64,000 bases of DNA from Nesterenkonia aurantiaca (GTDB taxonomy: Bacteria; Actinomycetota; Actinomycetes; Actinomycetales; Micrococcaceae): positions 248,001 through 312,000 of the forward strand of contig NZ_SOAN01000001.1 in NCBI RefSeq assembly GCF_004364585.1, read 5' to 3'. The notes below the pieces were generated by a model. That model was not told the DNA's origin. It ran no database searches and saw only the letters and a program-made list of their open reading frames with translations. Shown here piece by piece: positions 8,560-17,574 of the stretch. The position numbers were made by a program, and so were the translations under genes. The stretch's first letter is position 1. The number at the start of each line of letters is the position of its first letter.

Positions 8560-9337
8560 CCCCGAAGTCCCGGTCATCGAGTTCGTCGATGTCGAGAAGC
8601 GCTTCGGGGACAACATCGTGCTCAAAGACCTGAACTTCTCCGTCCGCCGCGGCGAGCGGGTGACCCTGATCGGCCCGTCCGGCTCGGGGAAGACCACGAT
8701 CCTGCGCCTGGTGATGACCCTGGAGGAGCTCACCGGCGGCTACATCTTCGTCGACGGCGAGCCGTTGACCCACCGGGAGAAGGACGGCAAGCGCGTCGCC
8801 GTCTCCCCCAAGGAGCAGAAGAAGCTGCGCACCCGGATCGGGATGGTGTTCCAGCAGTTCAACCTGTTCCCGAACATGACGGTGCTGGAGAACATCGTCG
8901 AGGCGCCGATCCACGTGCTGGGCCAGTCCAAGGCCGAGGCCACCGCGAAGGCGCACTCGCTGCTGGAGCAGGTGGGCCTGCCGGACAAGGCCGACCAGCA
9001 CCCGCTGAGCCTCTCCGGTGGTCAGCAGCAACGGGTGGCCATCGCCCGTGCGCTGGCCATGGACCCGGAGATCCTGCTGCTCGACGAGGTCACCTCGGCA
9101 CTGGACCCCGAGGTCGTCGGGGACGTGCTCAACATCCTGCGCAAGGTCGCGGACACCACCAACGTGACCATGCTGATCGTGACCCACGAGATGAGCTTCG
9201 CCCGAGACGTCTCCCACAAGGTGATGATGTTCGACGGCGGCCGCGTGATCGAAGAGGGTTCCCCGGAGAAGATCTTCTCGGACCCCAGCCAGGAGCGCAC
9301 CAAGCAATTCCTCAGCGCCGTGCTGCGCGACGCCTGA
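8543..9337 (+). CDS. ehuA: Ectoine/hydroxyectoine-type ABC transporter ATP-binding protein EhuA
   Basis: Cytoplasmic ATPase that powers the importer. 264 residues from TTG 8543, preceded by GGAGAAG inside the end of ehuD. Walker A is [10 protein letters not shown] (about residue 52), Q-loop VFQQFNLFP, signature [15 protein letters not shown], Walker B ILLLDEVTSALDPE and switch His in VTHEMSF. The VMTLE segment after Walker A and a DGEPL...KRV stretch are distinctive of the EhuA subfamily as I remember it. It is the last gene of the operon; lysC follows 61 bp later. Confidence 0.78.
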   Translation: MPTPTDPEVPVIEFVDVEKRFGDNIVLKDLNFSVRRGERVTLIGPSGSGKTTILRLVMTLEELTGGYIFVDGEPLTHREKDGKRVAVSPKEQKKLRTRIGMVFQQFNLFPNMTVLENIVEAPIHVLGQSKAEATAKAHSLLEQVGLPDKADQHPLSLSGGQQQRVAIARALAMDPEILLLDEVTSALDPEVVGDVLNILRKVADTTNVTMLIVTHEMSFARDVSHKVMMFDGGRVIEEGSPEKIFSDPSQERTKQFLSAVLRDA

Positions 9338-9398
9338 CCCGATCTAGAATTGACCTGAGTTCCCCCGTATCCAAACCCCAGGAGTGAGACAACCTGTC

Positions 9399-10682
9399 AT
9401 GAGCCTGATCGTTCAGAAGTACGGCGGATCATCCGTTGCAGACGCCGAGAGCATCAAACGAGTGGCGAGGCGGATCGTCGAGACCAAGCGCGCCGGGCAC
9501 CAGGTCGTGGTGGTCGTGTCCGCCATGGGTGACACCACCGATGACCTGCTCGACCTCGCAGGCCAGCTCACCTCAGCGCCGCCCTCCCGCGAGATGGACA
9601 TCCTGCTCTCCTCCGGTGAGCGCATGTCCATGGCGCTGCTGGCCATGGCGATCCATGAGCTGGGCGAGTCCGCCCAGTCCTTCACCGGCTCCCAGGCCGG
9701 CATGATCACCGACGCCATCCACGGCAAGGCCCGCATCATCGAGGTCTCCCCGCTGCGCGTGCAGGAGTCCCTCGACGCCGGCCACGTCGGCATCGTCGCA
9801 GGGTTCCAGGGCATGAGCCGGGAGTCCCGAGACATCACCACGATGGGCCGCGGCGGCTCCGACACCACCGCCGTCGCCCTGGCCGCGGCGCTGCACGCCG
9901 ACGCCTGTGAGATCTACACCGACGTCGACGGGGTCTTCACCGCCGACCCGCGCGTGGTCAAGACCGCCCGCAAGATCGACGAGATCTCCAGCGACGAGAT
10001 GCTGGAGATGGCGGCCGCCGGCACCAAGGTGCTGCACCTGCGCTCGGTGGAGTACGCCCGCCGGTTCGGCGTGAAGCTCCACGTGCGCTCCTCATTCAGC
10101 CAGCTCGAAGGCACCTGGGTCATCCCCGACCCCAAAGACACCGTCAAGATTCAGGAAGGCGAACCCTTGGAACAGCCGATCATCTCCGGCGTCTCCCACG
10201 ACGCATCCGAAGGAAAACTCACCATCACCGGCGTCCCCGACGTCCCGGGCAAGGCGGCGGAGATCTTCAACCTGATCGCCGAGGGAGCGATCAACATCGA
10301 CATGATCGTCCAGGACGTCTCGATGGCGACCAAGACCACCAACATCTCCTTCACCCTCCCCGGTGAGGACGGCGAACGCGCCCAGGAGATGCTCACCGCG
10401 CACCAGGCCACCATCGGCTTCGAGTCCATGGACTTCGTGCCCCAGGTCGGCAAGGTCTCGCTCATCGGCGGCGGGATGCGCAACCACCCTGGCGTCTCGG
10501 CCCGGTTCTTCACCGCCCTGCGCGATGCCGGCATCAACATCGGGCTGATCTCGACCTCCGAGATCCGGGTCTCGGTGATCACCGACGTCGAGCTGCTGGA
10601 CCGCGCGGTCGCCGCGATCCACACCGCCTTCGGTCTGGACTCCGACGAAGAGGCCACGGTCTACGCCGGAACCGGCCGCTAG
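9399..10682 (+). CDS. lysC: Aspartate kinase
   Basis: Phosphorylates aspartate in the first step to lysine, threonine, methionine and diaminopimelate. 427 residues from ATG 9399 ([15 protein letters not shown]), with AGGAG 14 nt upstream. The kinase domain has the KYGGSS nucleotide motif, [16 protein letters not shown] and [13 protein letters not shown]. Two C-terminal ACT domains (about residues 265-420) allow feedback control by lysine and threonine. In related bacteria a beta subunit starts inside the same gene; an internal GTG or ATG could serve here but none is certain. The usual partner asd is not downstream; a GNAT gene is. Confidence 0.97.
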   Translation: MSLIVQKYGGSSVADAESIKRVARRIVETKRAGHQVVVVVSAMGDTTDDLLDLAGQLTSAPPSREMDILLSSGERMSMALLAMAIHELGESAQSFTGSQAGMITDAIHGKARIIEVSPLRVQESLDAGHVGIVAGFQGMSRESRDITTMGRGGSDTTAVALAAALHADACEIYTDVDGVFTADPRVVKTARKIDEISSDEMLEMAAAGTKVLHLRSVEYARRFGVKLHVRSSFSQLEGTWVIPDPKDTVKIQEGEPLEQPIISGVSHDASEGKLTITGVPDVPGKAAEIFNLIAEGAINIDMIVQDVSMATKTTNISFTLPGEDGERAQEMLTAHQATIGFESMDFVPQVGKVSLIGGGMRNHPGVSARFFTALRDAGINIGLISTSEIRVSVITDVELLDRAVAAIHTAFGLDSDEEATVYAGTGR

Positions 10683-10690
10683 CACCGAGC

Positions 10691-11278
10691 ATGGGCACCG
10701 AGGTGCGCCCCGCCGTCGGGCGCTTCGAGGACTTCTATGAGGTCCTCGGGGTGAAGAAGCCCGGCGGTCGGGGGTGCTGGTGCATGTCCTATCGCGACTC
10801 CCGGGTCGCGAATCCGGATCGGCCGGCCTTCATGGAGGAGCTCTGCCGCACCGAGCCCGGCCCGGGGGTGATCGCCTTCGTCGACGACACCCCGGCGGGC
10901 TGGTGCTCGGTGGCGCCGCGCAGCAGCTACCGACGGCTGATGAACTCCCGGACCATCCCCTTCCTCGATGACCGGGACCCCTGGTCGGTGGTCTGTTTCG
11001 TGGTTCGTCCAGGATTCCGACGGCGAGGGCTGATGCATGATCTGCTCTCCGGCGCCGTGGCGCACGCCGCCGAGCACGGGGCGAGCGTCCTCGAGGGCTA
11101 CCCGATGGAGCTCGAGGAGGGCAGAAGAGTGGATGTGATCAGCGGCTACGTCGGCACCACGGAGCTCTTCGCGGCCCATGGCTTCGAGGTCGCCGGACCG
11201 ACCACCGCGCACAGCGGACACCGGCCGCGCTGGATCATGCGCCGGGAGCTGGACGGGCCGAAGACCCGCTCGGAATAG
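10691..11278 (+). CDS. GNAT-family N-acetyltransferase
   Basis: 195 residues. A GCN5-type fold predicted to move acetyl from acetyl-CoA to an unknown amine. The acetyl-CoA loop is VVCFVVRPGFRRRGLMHDLL (about residues 98-117), with the R-x-x-R/G-x-G/A pattern present. The N-terminal part has a Cys-rich GRGCWCMSYRD segment seen in a subgroup of actinobacterial GNATs. It starts 8 bp after lysC and probably shares its transcript. It is followed by a strong hairpin. Confidence 0.8.
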   Translation: MGTEVRPAVGRFEDFYEVLGVKKPGGRGCWCMSYRDSRVANPDRPAFMEELCRTEPGPGVIAFVDDTPAGWCSVAPRSSYRRLMNSRTIPFLDDRDPWSVVCFVVRPGFRRRGLMHDLLSGAVAHAAEHGASVLEGYPMELEEGRRVDVISGYVGTTELFAAHGFEVAGPTTAHSGHRPRWIMRRELDGPKTRSE

Positions 11279-11292
11279 GCGACTCAAGCACA

Positions 11293-11332
11293 CAGGCGGC
11301 AGGTGTACCCTTTACGGGTTCCCTGCCGCCTG
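11293..11332 (+). terminator. Terminator after lysC-GNAT
   Basis: CAGGCGGCAGG pairs with CCTGCCGCCTG (11 bp), with ACCC/GGGT pairing inside. It lies 14 bp after the GNAT stop. There is no long U-tract, which is usual for high-GC actinobacteria. Confidence 0.7.
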
Positions 11333-11358
11333 CGCACTTGGTACGAGTGATATACCCG

Positions 11359-12270
11359 ATGGTAACCGAAACACCAGCCTCTCTAGAGGCAACACACGGC
11401 TTGACGGTGATTCCTGAACCCGAGCACCGTGAGCGCGCCAGCACGCACCAGGCCGCAGTGGACCGGCTCACCGAGGACTTCCTGGCACGCCGCCATGCCG
11501 GCGCGAAGCACCCGGTGGAGGACTTCCTCTTCACCTACTACTCCCACTCCCCCGGCAAGCTCTCGCGCTGGCACCCCGGTGTGGGATTCCTGCTCCAGGG
11601 TGCACAGGACACCGAGCGGGCCGGCTGGAAGCATTACCGCAGCACACCTTCGGGAGTGACCCTCGACGTCGAGGGCTTCCGCCAGGACCGGGCCTCGATG
11701 ATCGGATTCGCCCGGCGCCTGTTGAGCACGACGGCGGCGACACCGGCCCAGCTGGGATGCTTCGGTCTGCACGAGTGGGCCATGGTCTATAGATCGGTGG
11801 AACACGGCCAGCGCCATGACCAGGTTCCGCTGCGCCTCGGTGCCGCCGGCACCGATGAGGTGGTGGAGGCGGCGAACATCCGCTGCACCCATTTCGACGC
11901 CTACCGCTTCTACACGCCCTCGGCGCGACCGCTCAATGCGCTGGAGCCGACCCGCGAATCGCAGACCCGGATGGAGCAGCCGGGCTGTCTGCACGCCAAT
12001 ATGGACCTCTACAAATGGGCCTATAAGCTCATCCCCGCGGTCAGCAGCGACCTGCTGCTCGAGTGCTTCGACCTCGCCTCACGGATTCGCCGACTCGATA
12101 TGCGCGCCTCGCCCTATGACTTGAGCGACTGGGGCTACGAGCCGGTCCCGATCGAGACCCCCGCCGGCCGGGCGGCCTACGCCCGGGCACAGAAGGGCTT
12201 CGCCGAGGAGTCGCAGGTGCTGCGCGGGAAGCTGCTCGCGGTGCTGGACCAGCTCGAGGCGCCCCTCTGA
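11359..12270 (+). CDS. Conserved actinobacterial protein, often labelled 3-methyladenine DNA glycosylase
   Basis: 303 residues from ATG 11359; an in-frame TTG at 11338 is possible. I recognise a protein conserved in Micrococcaceae and relatives with the segments KHPVEDFLFTYYS, WHPG, CFGLHEWAMVY, CTHFDAYRFYT, CLHANMDLYKWAYKL and DMRASPYDLSDWGYEPV. Databases often call it 3-methyladenine DNA glycosylase, but I see no known glycosylase fold signature, so that function should not be trusted. The conserved His, Tyr and Trp residues suggest an enzyme. It stands alone between two strong terminators. Confidence 0.6.
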   Translation: MVTETPASLEATHGLTVIPEPEHRERASTHQAAVDRLTEDFLARRHAGAKHPVEDFLFTYYSHSPGKLSRWHPGVGFLLQGAQDTERAGWKHYRSTPSGVTLDVEGFRQDRASMIGFARRLLSTTAATPAQLGCFGLHEWAMVYRSVEHGQRHDQVPLRLGAAGTDEVVEAANIRCTHFDAYRFYTPSARPLNALEPTRESQTRMEQPGCLHANMDLYKWAYKLIPAVSSDLLLECFDLASRIRRLDMRASPYDLSDWGYEPVPIETPAGRAAYARAQKGFAEESQVLRGKLLAVLDQLEAPL

Positions 12271-12284
12271 TGCCGGAGGACCCG

Positions 12285-12322
12285 GGTCTGATCAGGCGGA
12301 TGCAAGAGCGCCTGATCAGACC
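12285..12322. terminator. Bidirectional terminator between convergent genes
   Basis: A perfect 14-bp inverted repeat (arms 12285-12298 and 12309-12322, GGTCTGATCAGGCG and its complement) around a 10-nt loop. It sits between the ends of the 303-residue protein gene and the leftward reductase gene and can serve both. Confidence 0.85.
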
Positions 12323-12338
12323 GTGACCAAGGACCTGC

Positions 12339-13001
12339 TCAGGCGCTGGCGAGCACCCGGCCGCATTCGCTGAGCAGATCCTGCATCCGAGCGGCGTCGT
12401 GCCGGCCGTTGAAGATCTCGGTGCCGTTCTCGAACGCCCGGCCGGCCGCGAGCGGCCCGGCGTCCACGGCGTCGTAGCCGAGGGAGTCCACAAAATCCTG
12501 GACCAGGGCCTTGGCCGCTGCGTCGTCCCCGGCGACCGCGAGCGCCCGGCGCTGCGGGTCTCCGACGGGATAGGAGTCGATCTCGAGATCGCCGTAGCCG
12601 ATGTGGTTCAGCGTCTTGACCACCCGGGCAGCACCGAGGAACTCCGCGATGACTTCACTGGTGCTCACACCAGTCTCGAACTCGTCCATGAACCCGTCCA
12701 CCGGTGCCCAGTAGTTCATGGTGTCGATGACGACCTGGTCTCGCAGCACGGTGGTATCGATGCTGCGGTACTTGTGCAGCGGCACTGCCAGCACGATGAT
12801 GTCCGCGCCGCGCAGCTCCTCACGATCCACCGCGACGGCGCCGGGGACGATCACCTCGGTGAGCAGCGCGATGTCCGCGGCCGGCTTGGCCGTTGCGATC
12901 TTCACGGTATGACCGGCGCGCACGGCCTGGCGAGCCACAGCGGTGCCGACCCGGCCTGCACCGAGCACTCCGATGGTCAGTGGCGTCTGCGTCATAGTCA
13001 T
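12339..13001 (-). CDS. NADPH-dependent F420 reductase-like / NADP-binding oxidoreductase
   Basis: 220 residues. The N-terminal Rossmann motif GVLGAGRVGTAVARQA (about residues 10-25) is followed by ADIIVLAVPLHKY and DTMNYW, the pattern of the small F420H2:NADP oxidoreductase/NADP_oxidored_F420 family. Family members shuttle hydride between NADP and a deazaflavin or reduce other substrates; the true partner is unknown. Its ATG overlaps the stop of a 59-codon upstream ORF by ATGA, so translation may be coupled to that ORF. Confidence 0.75.
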   Translation of the reverse strand: MTMTQTPLTIGVLGAGRVGTAVARQAVRAGHTVKIATAKPAADIALLTEVIVPGAVAVDREELRGADIIVLAVPLHKYRSIDTTVLRDQVVIDTMNYWAPVDGFMDEFETGVSTSEVIAEFLGAARVVKTLNHIGYGDLEIDSYPVGDPQRRALAVAGDDAAAKALVQDFVDSLGYDAVDAGPLAAGRAFENGTEIFNGRHDAARMQDLLSECGRVLASA

Positions 13002-13177
13002 CCCGTCCCTCGGCCAACGGTGGCCGATTCTTCAAAAACTGAAAGATTTTGCCTTTCATAACGTGAGGACGCAGAGATTTGTTCCACCGGCGGCTCGCCG
13101 GTTCCGTGCAGTCCTTGCATCACCAGGGAGCCGGCCAGCCCAGAGGCTCCCAGTACTGCTGCTCGAGTCATGGTCAT
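12998..13177 (-). pseudogene. Short ORF with a Rossmann-like N-terminus, translationally coupled to the reductase
   Basis: 59 codons from ATG 13177 (or 57 from 13171): MTMTRAAVLGASGLAGSLVM, then an unrelated-looking tail ending at a TGA that overlaps the next start codon. VLGASGLAGS is a typical beginning of an NAD(P)-binding atypical SDR protein, yet no such protein follows. It may be a remnant of a deleted gene whose start now drives the reductase, or a genuine small leader ORF. No strong ribosome site is visible. Confidence 0.4.
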
Positions 13178-13252
13178 GCCCCGGTCCTCTGCCCGCTGGA
13201 TCCCTTGACGTTTCGCCTGCTGTAGACGCCCACCCCGAGGATCGTGTGGGAT

Positions 13253-13705
13253 TCAGCTCAGATCGCCATCCACGTAGAGCCACTGACCCGACTCGCGCCG
13301 GAACCGGCTGAGCTCATGCAACCTGCCCCCGGCGCCGTGATCACCGTCCCCCGAGTAGGTGGCCACGAACTCCACCGTCCCGGCGTCGTGGAACGGGCCG
13401 CCCGCCGTCGTTCCCAGGATGCTCAATCGAGTCCATTGAGGACCCGGCGCGCAGAGGTCGCTCAGCGCGGGGCGGGTCTCGGCGGCCCAGGTCCGGTGCA
13501 GAAATCCGCCGAAGCGTCCCGGGTCGCTGTTGAGCAGCGCGTTCGCGGTGTAGCGGCAACGCATCAGTGCCTCGGCGGTGGGGGCGGGTGCGCCGAGGTG
13601 AAGGCGTTCACAGCACTGGGGGTAGCGTTCGCCGGATCCACAGGGGCAGCGCGGCGCAGCGTCGGGCTGGGCGGCGGGAGGCTGGGATCGCGGGACCTGT
13701 GTCAT
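13253..13705 (-). CDS. YchJ-family protein with SEC-C-type zinc motif
   Basis: 150 residues. The N-terminus has the SEC-C-like metal motif CPCGSGERYPQCC (about residues 20-32), followed by the YchJ core: A.ALMRCRYTANALLN..., WTRLSILGT and VEFVATY...HELSRFRRESGQWLYVDG. The fold is NTF2-like. Function of the family is unknown. It is single, 81 bp from the short ORF on the same strand. Confidence 0.85.
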   Translation of the reverse strand: MTQVPRSQPPAAQPDAAPRCPCGSGERYPQCCERLHLGAPAPTAEALMRCRYTANALLNSDPGRFGGFLHRTWAAETRPALSDLCAPGPQWTRLSILGTTAGGPFHDAGTVEFVATYSGDGDHGAGGRLHELSRFRRESGQWLYVDGDLS

Positions 13706-14053
13706 CTCACCAGCATCTCACCCGGCTCCCCCGGGCTGTCCCGGCTCCCCCGGCCATTACTGGGGCGAATACGGGTGCTCCACAGGCGAAATACTCCAAG
13801 ATTCAACCCGTTTGCGCCCCAGCGATCGCAGCTGCCCCCGCAAGCGCCCGCAAGCGCGCCCACAAGCACCCGTTTGCGCCCCTGCGCCGCAAGCGACCGC
13901 ACCCGCGGGCACCCGGTAGACTGATCCGGCAAGCTCGCGGAGCGTGCCGCCGTCGTCCCCAGCCATGCTGATCCGGACCGGCGCGGCGCGTGAGACGGCA
14001 CCTGAAAGCGGTCCCGCGGGCTCATCCACCCGCACCATCGCACAGGAGAACCT
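13706..14053. other. Intergenic region upstream of purS
   Basis: 348 bp. It holds the divergent promoters of the YchJ-like gene and the purine operon. A TAGACT -10-like element for purS is at 13917-13922, giving a leader of about 130 nt. A C-rich low-complexity stretch at 13800-13910 contains two copies of a 15-bp sequence. CTGATCCGG occurs twice in the leader. No riboswitch recognised. Confidence 0.5.
13806..13882. repeat. 15-bp direct repeats in a C-rich segment before purS
   Basis: ACCCGTTTGCGCCCC occurs at 13806-13820 and again, exactly, at 13868-13882, separated by a stretch rich in CGCAAGCG units. The pair lies just upstream of the probable purS promoter and could be a repeated protein-binding site, or simple slippage-derived sequence. 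Confidence 0.5.
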
Positions 14054-14314
14054 ATGCCGCGCATCATCGTCGAGGTCATGCCCAAGCCAGAGATTCTTGA
14101 TCCGCAGGGCAAGGCCATCGCCTCCGCGCTGCCGCACCTGGGATTCACCGACTTCTCCAGCGTCCGCCAGGGCAGGCGCTTCGAGCTCACTGTCGACGGT
14201 GAAATCACCGAGCAGATCCTGGCCAGCGCCCGCACCGCTGCGGCCGAGATGCTCTCGAACCCGGTGATCGAAGACGTGATCAGCGTGCGCGTCGATGATG
14301 AGGACGCTGCATGA
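14054..14314 (+). CDS. purS: Phosphoribosylformylglycinamidine synthase subunit PurS
   Basis: Small dimeric subunit bridging PurL and PurQ in step 4 of purine synthesis. 86 residues, the usual size, starting [20 protein letters not shown] with AGGAGA 7 nt upstream. [16 protein letters not shown] and the acidic C-terminus are typical. It overlaps purQ by ATGA. Confidence 0.96.
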   Translation: MPRIIVEVMPKPEILDPQGKAIASALPHLGFTDFSSVRQGRRFELTVDGEITEQILASARTAAAEMLSNPVIEDVISVRVDDEDAA

Positions 14315-15090
14315 GCACGGAGACTCCTCTGATCGGGGACTTCCACGCCGCCCCGGCCGCGAACCCGCTGGGTGGGGCACGCATCGGCGTCGTCACCTTC
14401 CCCGGCACCCTCGATGATCGCGATGCCGCCCGCGCAGTCCGCCTCGGCGGCGGGACTGCCGTTCCGCTCTGGCACGCCGATGAGTCGCTGCAGAACGTGG
14501 ACGCCATCGTGCTTCCCGGCGGCTTCTCCTATGGGGACTACCTGCGCGCCGGCGCCATCGCCCGCTTCGCGCCGATGATGAACAAGATCATCGCCGCCGC
14601 CACCGCCGCCTCGGGCACCCGGCTTCCGGTGCTGGGGATCTGCAACGGCTTCCAGATGCTCACCGAATCCCACCTGCTGCCCGGCTCCATGGTGAAGAAC
14701 GATCACCTGAAGTTCCTCTGCCGTGACCAGGTGCTGCGCGTGGAGAACACCTCCACCCCGTGGACCTCGCAGTTCACCGAGGACGAGCTCATCGCCGTCC
14801 CGCTGAAGAACCAGGACGGCCAGTACCTCGCCGATCCGGCCACCCTTGAGGCGCTCGAGGCCGAGGGCCGCGTGGTCTTCCGCTATGTGGGAGAGAACCC
14901 GAACGGCTCACGCAACGGCATCGCCGGCGTGACCAACGAGACGCACAACGTGGTGGGCCTCATGCCGCACCCCGAGCACGCCGTGGAAGCCGGCTACGGT
15001 CCCGATGACGCCACCGGGATGCGCAGCGGCACCGACGGACTGACCATCTTCACCTCCGTGATCGCATCTCTTGCCGGAGGTGCCCAGTGA
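14311..15090 (+). CDS. purQ: Phosphoribosylformylglycinamidine synthase subunit PurQ (glutaminase)
   Basis: Class I glutamine amidotransferase that supplies ammonia to PurL. 259 residues. The catalytic cysteine is in LGICNGFQ (about residue 110) and the His/Glu pair in MPHPEHA near the C-terminus. The first 20 residues extend beyond the conserved [17 protein letters not shown] start, but the overlap ATGA with purS supports the upstream ATG. It overlaps purL by 4 bp. Confidence 0.96.
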   Translation: MSTETPLIGDFHAAPAANPLGGARIGVVTFPGTLDDRDAARAVRLGGGTAVPLWHADESLQNVDAIVLPGGFSYGDYLRAGAIARFAPMMNKIIAAATAASGTRLPVLGICNGFQMLTESHLLPGSMVKNDHLKFLCRDQVLRVENTSTPWTSQFTEDELIAVPLKNQDGQYLADPATLEALEAEGRVVFRYVGENPNGSRNGIAGVTNETHNVVGLMPHPEHAVEAGYGPDDATGMRSGTDGLTIFTSVIASLAGGAQ

Positions 15091-17462
15091 GCGAGCCGAC
15101 CGTGACTGAAAAAGAATTCAACATCGACACCGTGGAGCACGCCTCCACCACCCCGGACACCGATCTGCCCTGGGCGGCGCTCGGCCTGAAGTCCGACGAA
15201 TATGACCGGATCGTGAAGATCCTGGGTCGGCGACCGACGGCGGCCGAGCTGGCCATGTATTCGGTGATGTGGTCCGAGCACTGCTCGTACAAGTCCTCCA
15301 AGGTCCACCTGCGTCAGTTCGGCGAGAAGGTCACCGAGGAGATGAAGAAGGACCTGATGGTCGGCATCGGCGAGAACGCCGGCGTGACGAACCTCGGCGA
15401 CGGCTGGGCCGTCACCTTCAAGATCGAGTCGCACAACCACCCCAGCTTCGTGGAGCCCTACCAGGGCGCCGCCACCGGCGTCGGCGGGATCGTGCGCGAC
15501 ATCATCTCCATGGGCGCCCGCCCGGTCGCGGTGATGGACCCGCTGCGCTTCGGCGACATCGACCACCCGGATACCAAGCGGGTGCTGCCCGGCGTGGTCT
15601 CAGGCATCGGCGGCTACGGCAACTCCCTGGGCCTGCCCAACATCGGCGGCGAGGTCGTCTTCGACTCCGTCTACCAGGACAACCCGCTGGTCAACGCGCT
15701 GGCCGTGGGCGTGATGCGCCACGAGGACATCCGCCTGGCCAACGCCTCCGGCGTGGGCAACAAGGTGGTGCTCTTCGGTGCGCGCACCGGTGGCGACGGG
15801 ATCGGCGGCGCCTCGGTGCTCGCCTCGGAGTCCTTCGACGACTCCAAGCCCTCCAAGCGCCCCGCCGTGCAAGTCGGGGACCCCTTCGCCGAGAAGGTGC
15901 TCATCGAGTGCTGCCTCGAGCTCTTCCACGCCGAGCTGGTCGAGGGCATCCAGGACCTGGGCGCCGCAGGGATCTCCTGCGCCACCTCCGAGCTGGCCTC
16001 CAACGGCGAGGGCGGGATGCACGTGGAGCTCACGAAGGTGCTGCTGCGCGACCCCACGCTGACCCCGGGCGAGATCCTGATGTCGGAGTCCCAAGAACGC
16101 ATGATGGCCGTGGTCACCCCGGCCAACGCCGCGGAGTTCGAGCGCGTCATGGCCAAATGGGAGGTCGAGTACTCCTGGCTGGGCGAGGTCACCGACACCG
16201 GCCGGCTGATCATCGAATGGGACGGCGAGACCATCGTCGACGTGGACCCGCGCACCGTGGCCCACGACGGCCCGGTCTATGAGCGGCCCTACCACCGCCC
16301 CGAGTGGCAGGATGCGCTGCAGGCCGACACCTTCCGCTCCTCGGCGGCCGGGGCGAACCTTCCCGGGACCGCGCAGGAGCTCGGCGGCGCGGTCGTGGAC
16401 CTGATGACCAGCCCGAACATGGCGGACGTCTCCTGGATCACCGACCAGTTCGATCGCTTCGTCGGCGGCAACACCGCGCTCTCGCAGCCCGATGACTCCG
16501 GCGTGATCCGGGTGGACGAGGAGACCGGGCTCGGCGTCGGGCTCTCCACCGACGCCAACGCCCGGTATGCCTACCTGGATCCCTACGCCGGGGCGCAGCT
16601 GGCGCTGGCCGAGTCCTACCGGAACGTGGCCACCTCGGGCGCGATCCCGATGGCGGTCTCGGACTGCCTGAACTTCGGCTCCCCCGAGGATCCGGAGGTC
16701 ATGTGGCAGTTCGCCGAGGCCGTGCGCGGTCTCGCCGACGGCTGCCAGGAGCTCGGCGTCCCGGTCACCGGAGGCAACGTCTCGCTGTACAACCAGACCG
16801 CGGGCCGGGCCATCCACCCCACCCCGGTGGTGGGCGTGCTCGGCAAGTTCGACGACGTCGCCCGGCGCACCCCCTCGGGCTTCGAGCGCTGGGCCGACGG
16901 CCAGGCGATCTACCTGCTGGGCACCACCGGGGACGAGCTCGACGGCTCCGAGTTCGCCCGTGGCCGCGACCACCTGGGCGGGCTACCGCCGAAGGTGGAC
17001 CTGAAGGCTGAGAAGATGCTCGGTGAGATCCTGATCAACGCCTCCCGCGACGGCATGATCGACGCCGCCCACGACCTCTCCGAGGGCGGGCTCGCCGCCG
17101 GACTGGCCGAGATGGCCCTTCGCTTCGGCGTCGGCGCGCGGGTGGCGGTGGACGGGATCTGCGAGCGCGACGGCGTAGATCCCTTCACCGCGCTCTTCAG
17201 TGAGTCCCAGGCCCGCGCCCTGGTCGCGCTGCCGCGCTCAGAAGAGCTGCGCTTCACCGATATGACCTCGGCACGGGGCTTCCCCGCGCTGCGCATCGGC
17301 GTGGTGGATGCCAGCTCAGGGGACCTCGAGGTGGCCGGACCGTATCAGGGCGGCAGCTTCACGCTGGGCCTGGACGAGCTGCGAGAGGCCTGGAGCGCGG
17401 TGATCCCGTCACGCTTCGCCACGCTGGGCGAGGCCACCGAGGCGATCCGGCAGGAGAAGTAG
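15087..17462 (+). CDS. purL: Phosphoribosylformylglycinamidine synthase subunit PurL
   Basis: ATP-dependent synthase converting FGAR to FGAM. 791 residues from GTG 15087, the short (PurS/Q-dependent) form. Visible: [15 protein letters not shown] with the catalytic-region His, [24 protein letters not shown] with the metal and ATP residues, and MSESQERM. The second half has the duplicated AIRS-like domain. It ends 48 bp before a strong terminator, so purSQL is one transcript. Confidence 0.97.
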   Translation: MSEPTVTEKEFNIDTVEHASTTPDTDLPWAALGLKSDEYDRIVKILGRRPTAAELAMYSVMWSEHCSYKSSKVHLRQFGEKVTEEMKKDLMVGIGENAGVTNLGDGWAVTFKIESHNHPSFVEPYQGAATGVGGIVRDIISMGARPVAVMDPLRFGDIDHPDTKRVLPGVVSGIGGYGNSLGLPNIGGEVVFDSVYQDNPLVNALAVGVMRHEDIRLANASGVGNKVVLFGARTGGDGIGGASVLASESFDDSKPSKRPAVQVGDPFAEKVLIECCLELFHAELVEGIQDLGAAGISCATSELASNGEGGMHVELTKVLLRDPTLTPGEILMSESQERMMAVVTPANAAEFERVMAKWEVEYSWLGEVTDTGRLIIEWDGETIVDVDPRTVAHDGPVYERPYHRPEWQDALQADTFRSSAAGANLPGTAQELGGAVVDLMTSPNMADVSWITDQFDRFVGGNTALSQPDDSGVIRVDEETGLGVGLSTDANARYAYLDPYAGAQLALAESYRNVATSGAIPMAVSDCLNFGSPEDPEVMWQFAEAVRGLADGCQELGVPVTGGNVSLYNQTAGRAIHPTPVVGVLGKFDDVARRTPSGFERWADGQAIYLLGTTGDELDGSEFARGRDHLGGLPPKVDLKAEKMLGEILINASRDGMIDAAHDLSEGGLAAGLAEMALRFGVGARVAVDGICERDGVDPFTALFSESQARALVALPRSEELRFTDMTSARGFPALRIGVVDASSGDLEVAGPYQGGSFTLGLDELREAWSAVIPSRFATLGEATEAIRQEK

Positions 17463-17510
17463 CTCCGGAGCCGCCGCGGCAGCACAGTCAGGACTGGCCC
17501 GAGCAGGGAC

Positions 17511-17550
17511 GAACAGACCGCCCCAGGCATCCGCCGGGGGCGGTCTGTTC
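17511..17550. terminator. Terminator of the purSQL operon, shared with ldh
   Basis: A perfect 14-bp inverted repeat (arms 17511-17524 and 17537-17550, GAACAGACCGCCCC and its complement) with a 12-nt loop. It lies between the convergent ends of purL and the lactate dehydrogenase gene and should work in both directions. Confidence 0.88.
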
Positions 17551-17574
17551 GACTTTGCCATGTCCCGCCTCGGC

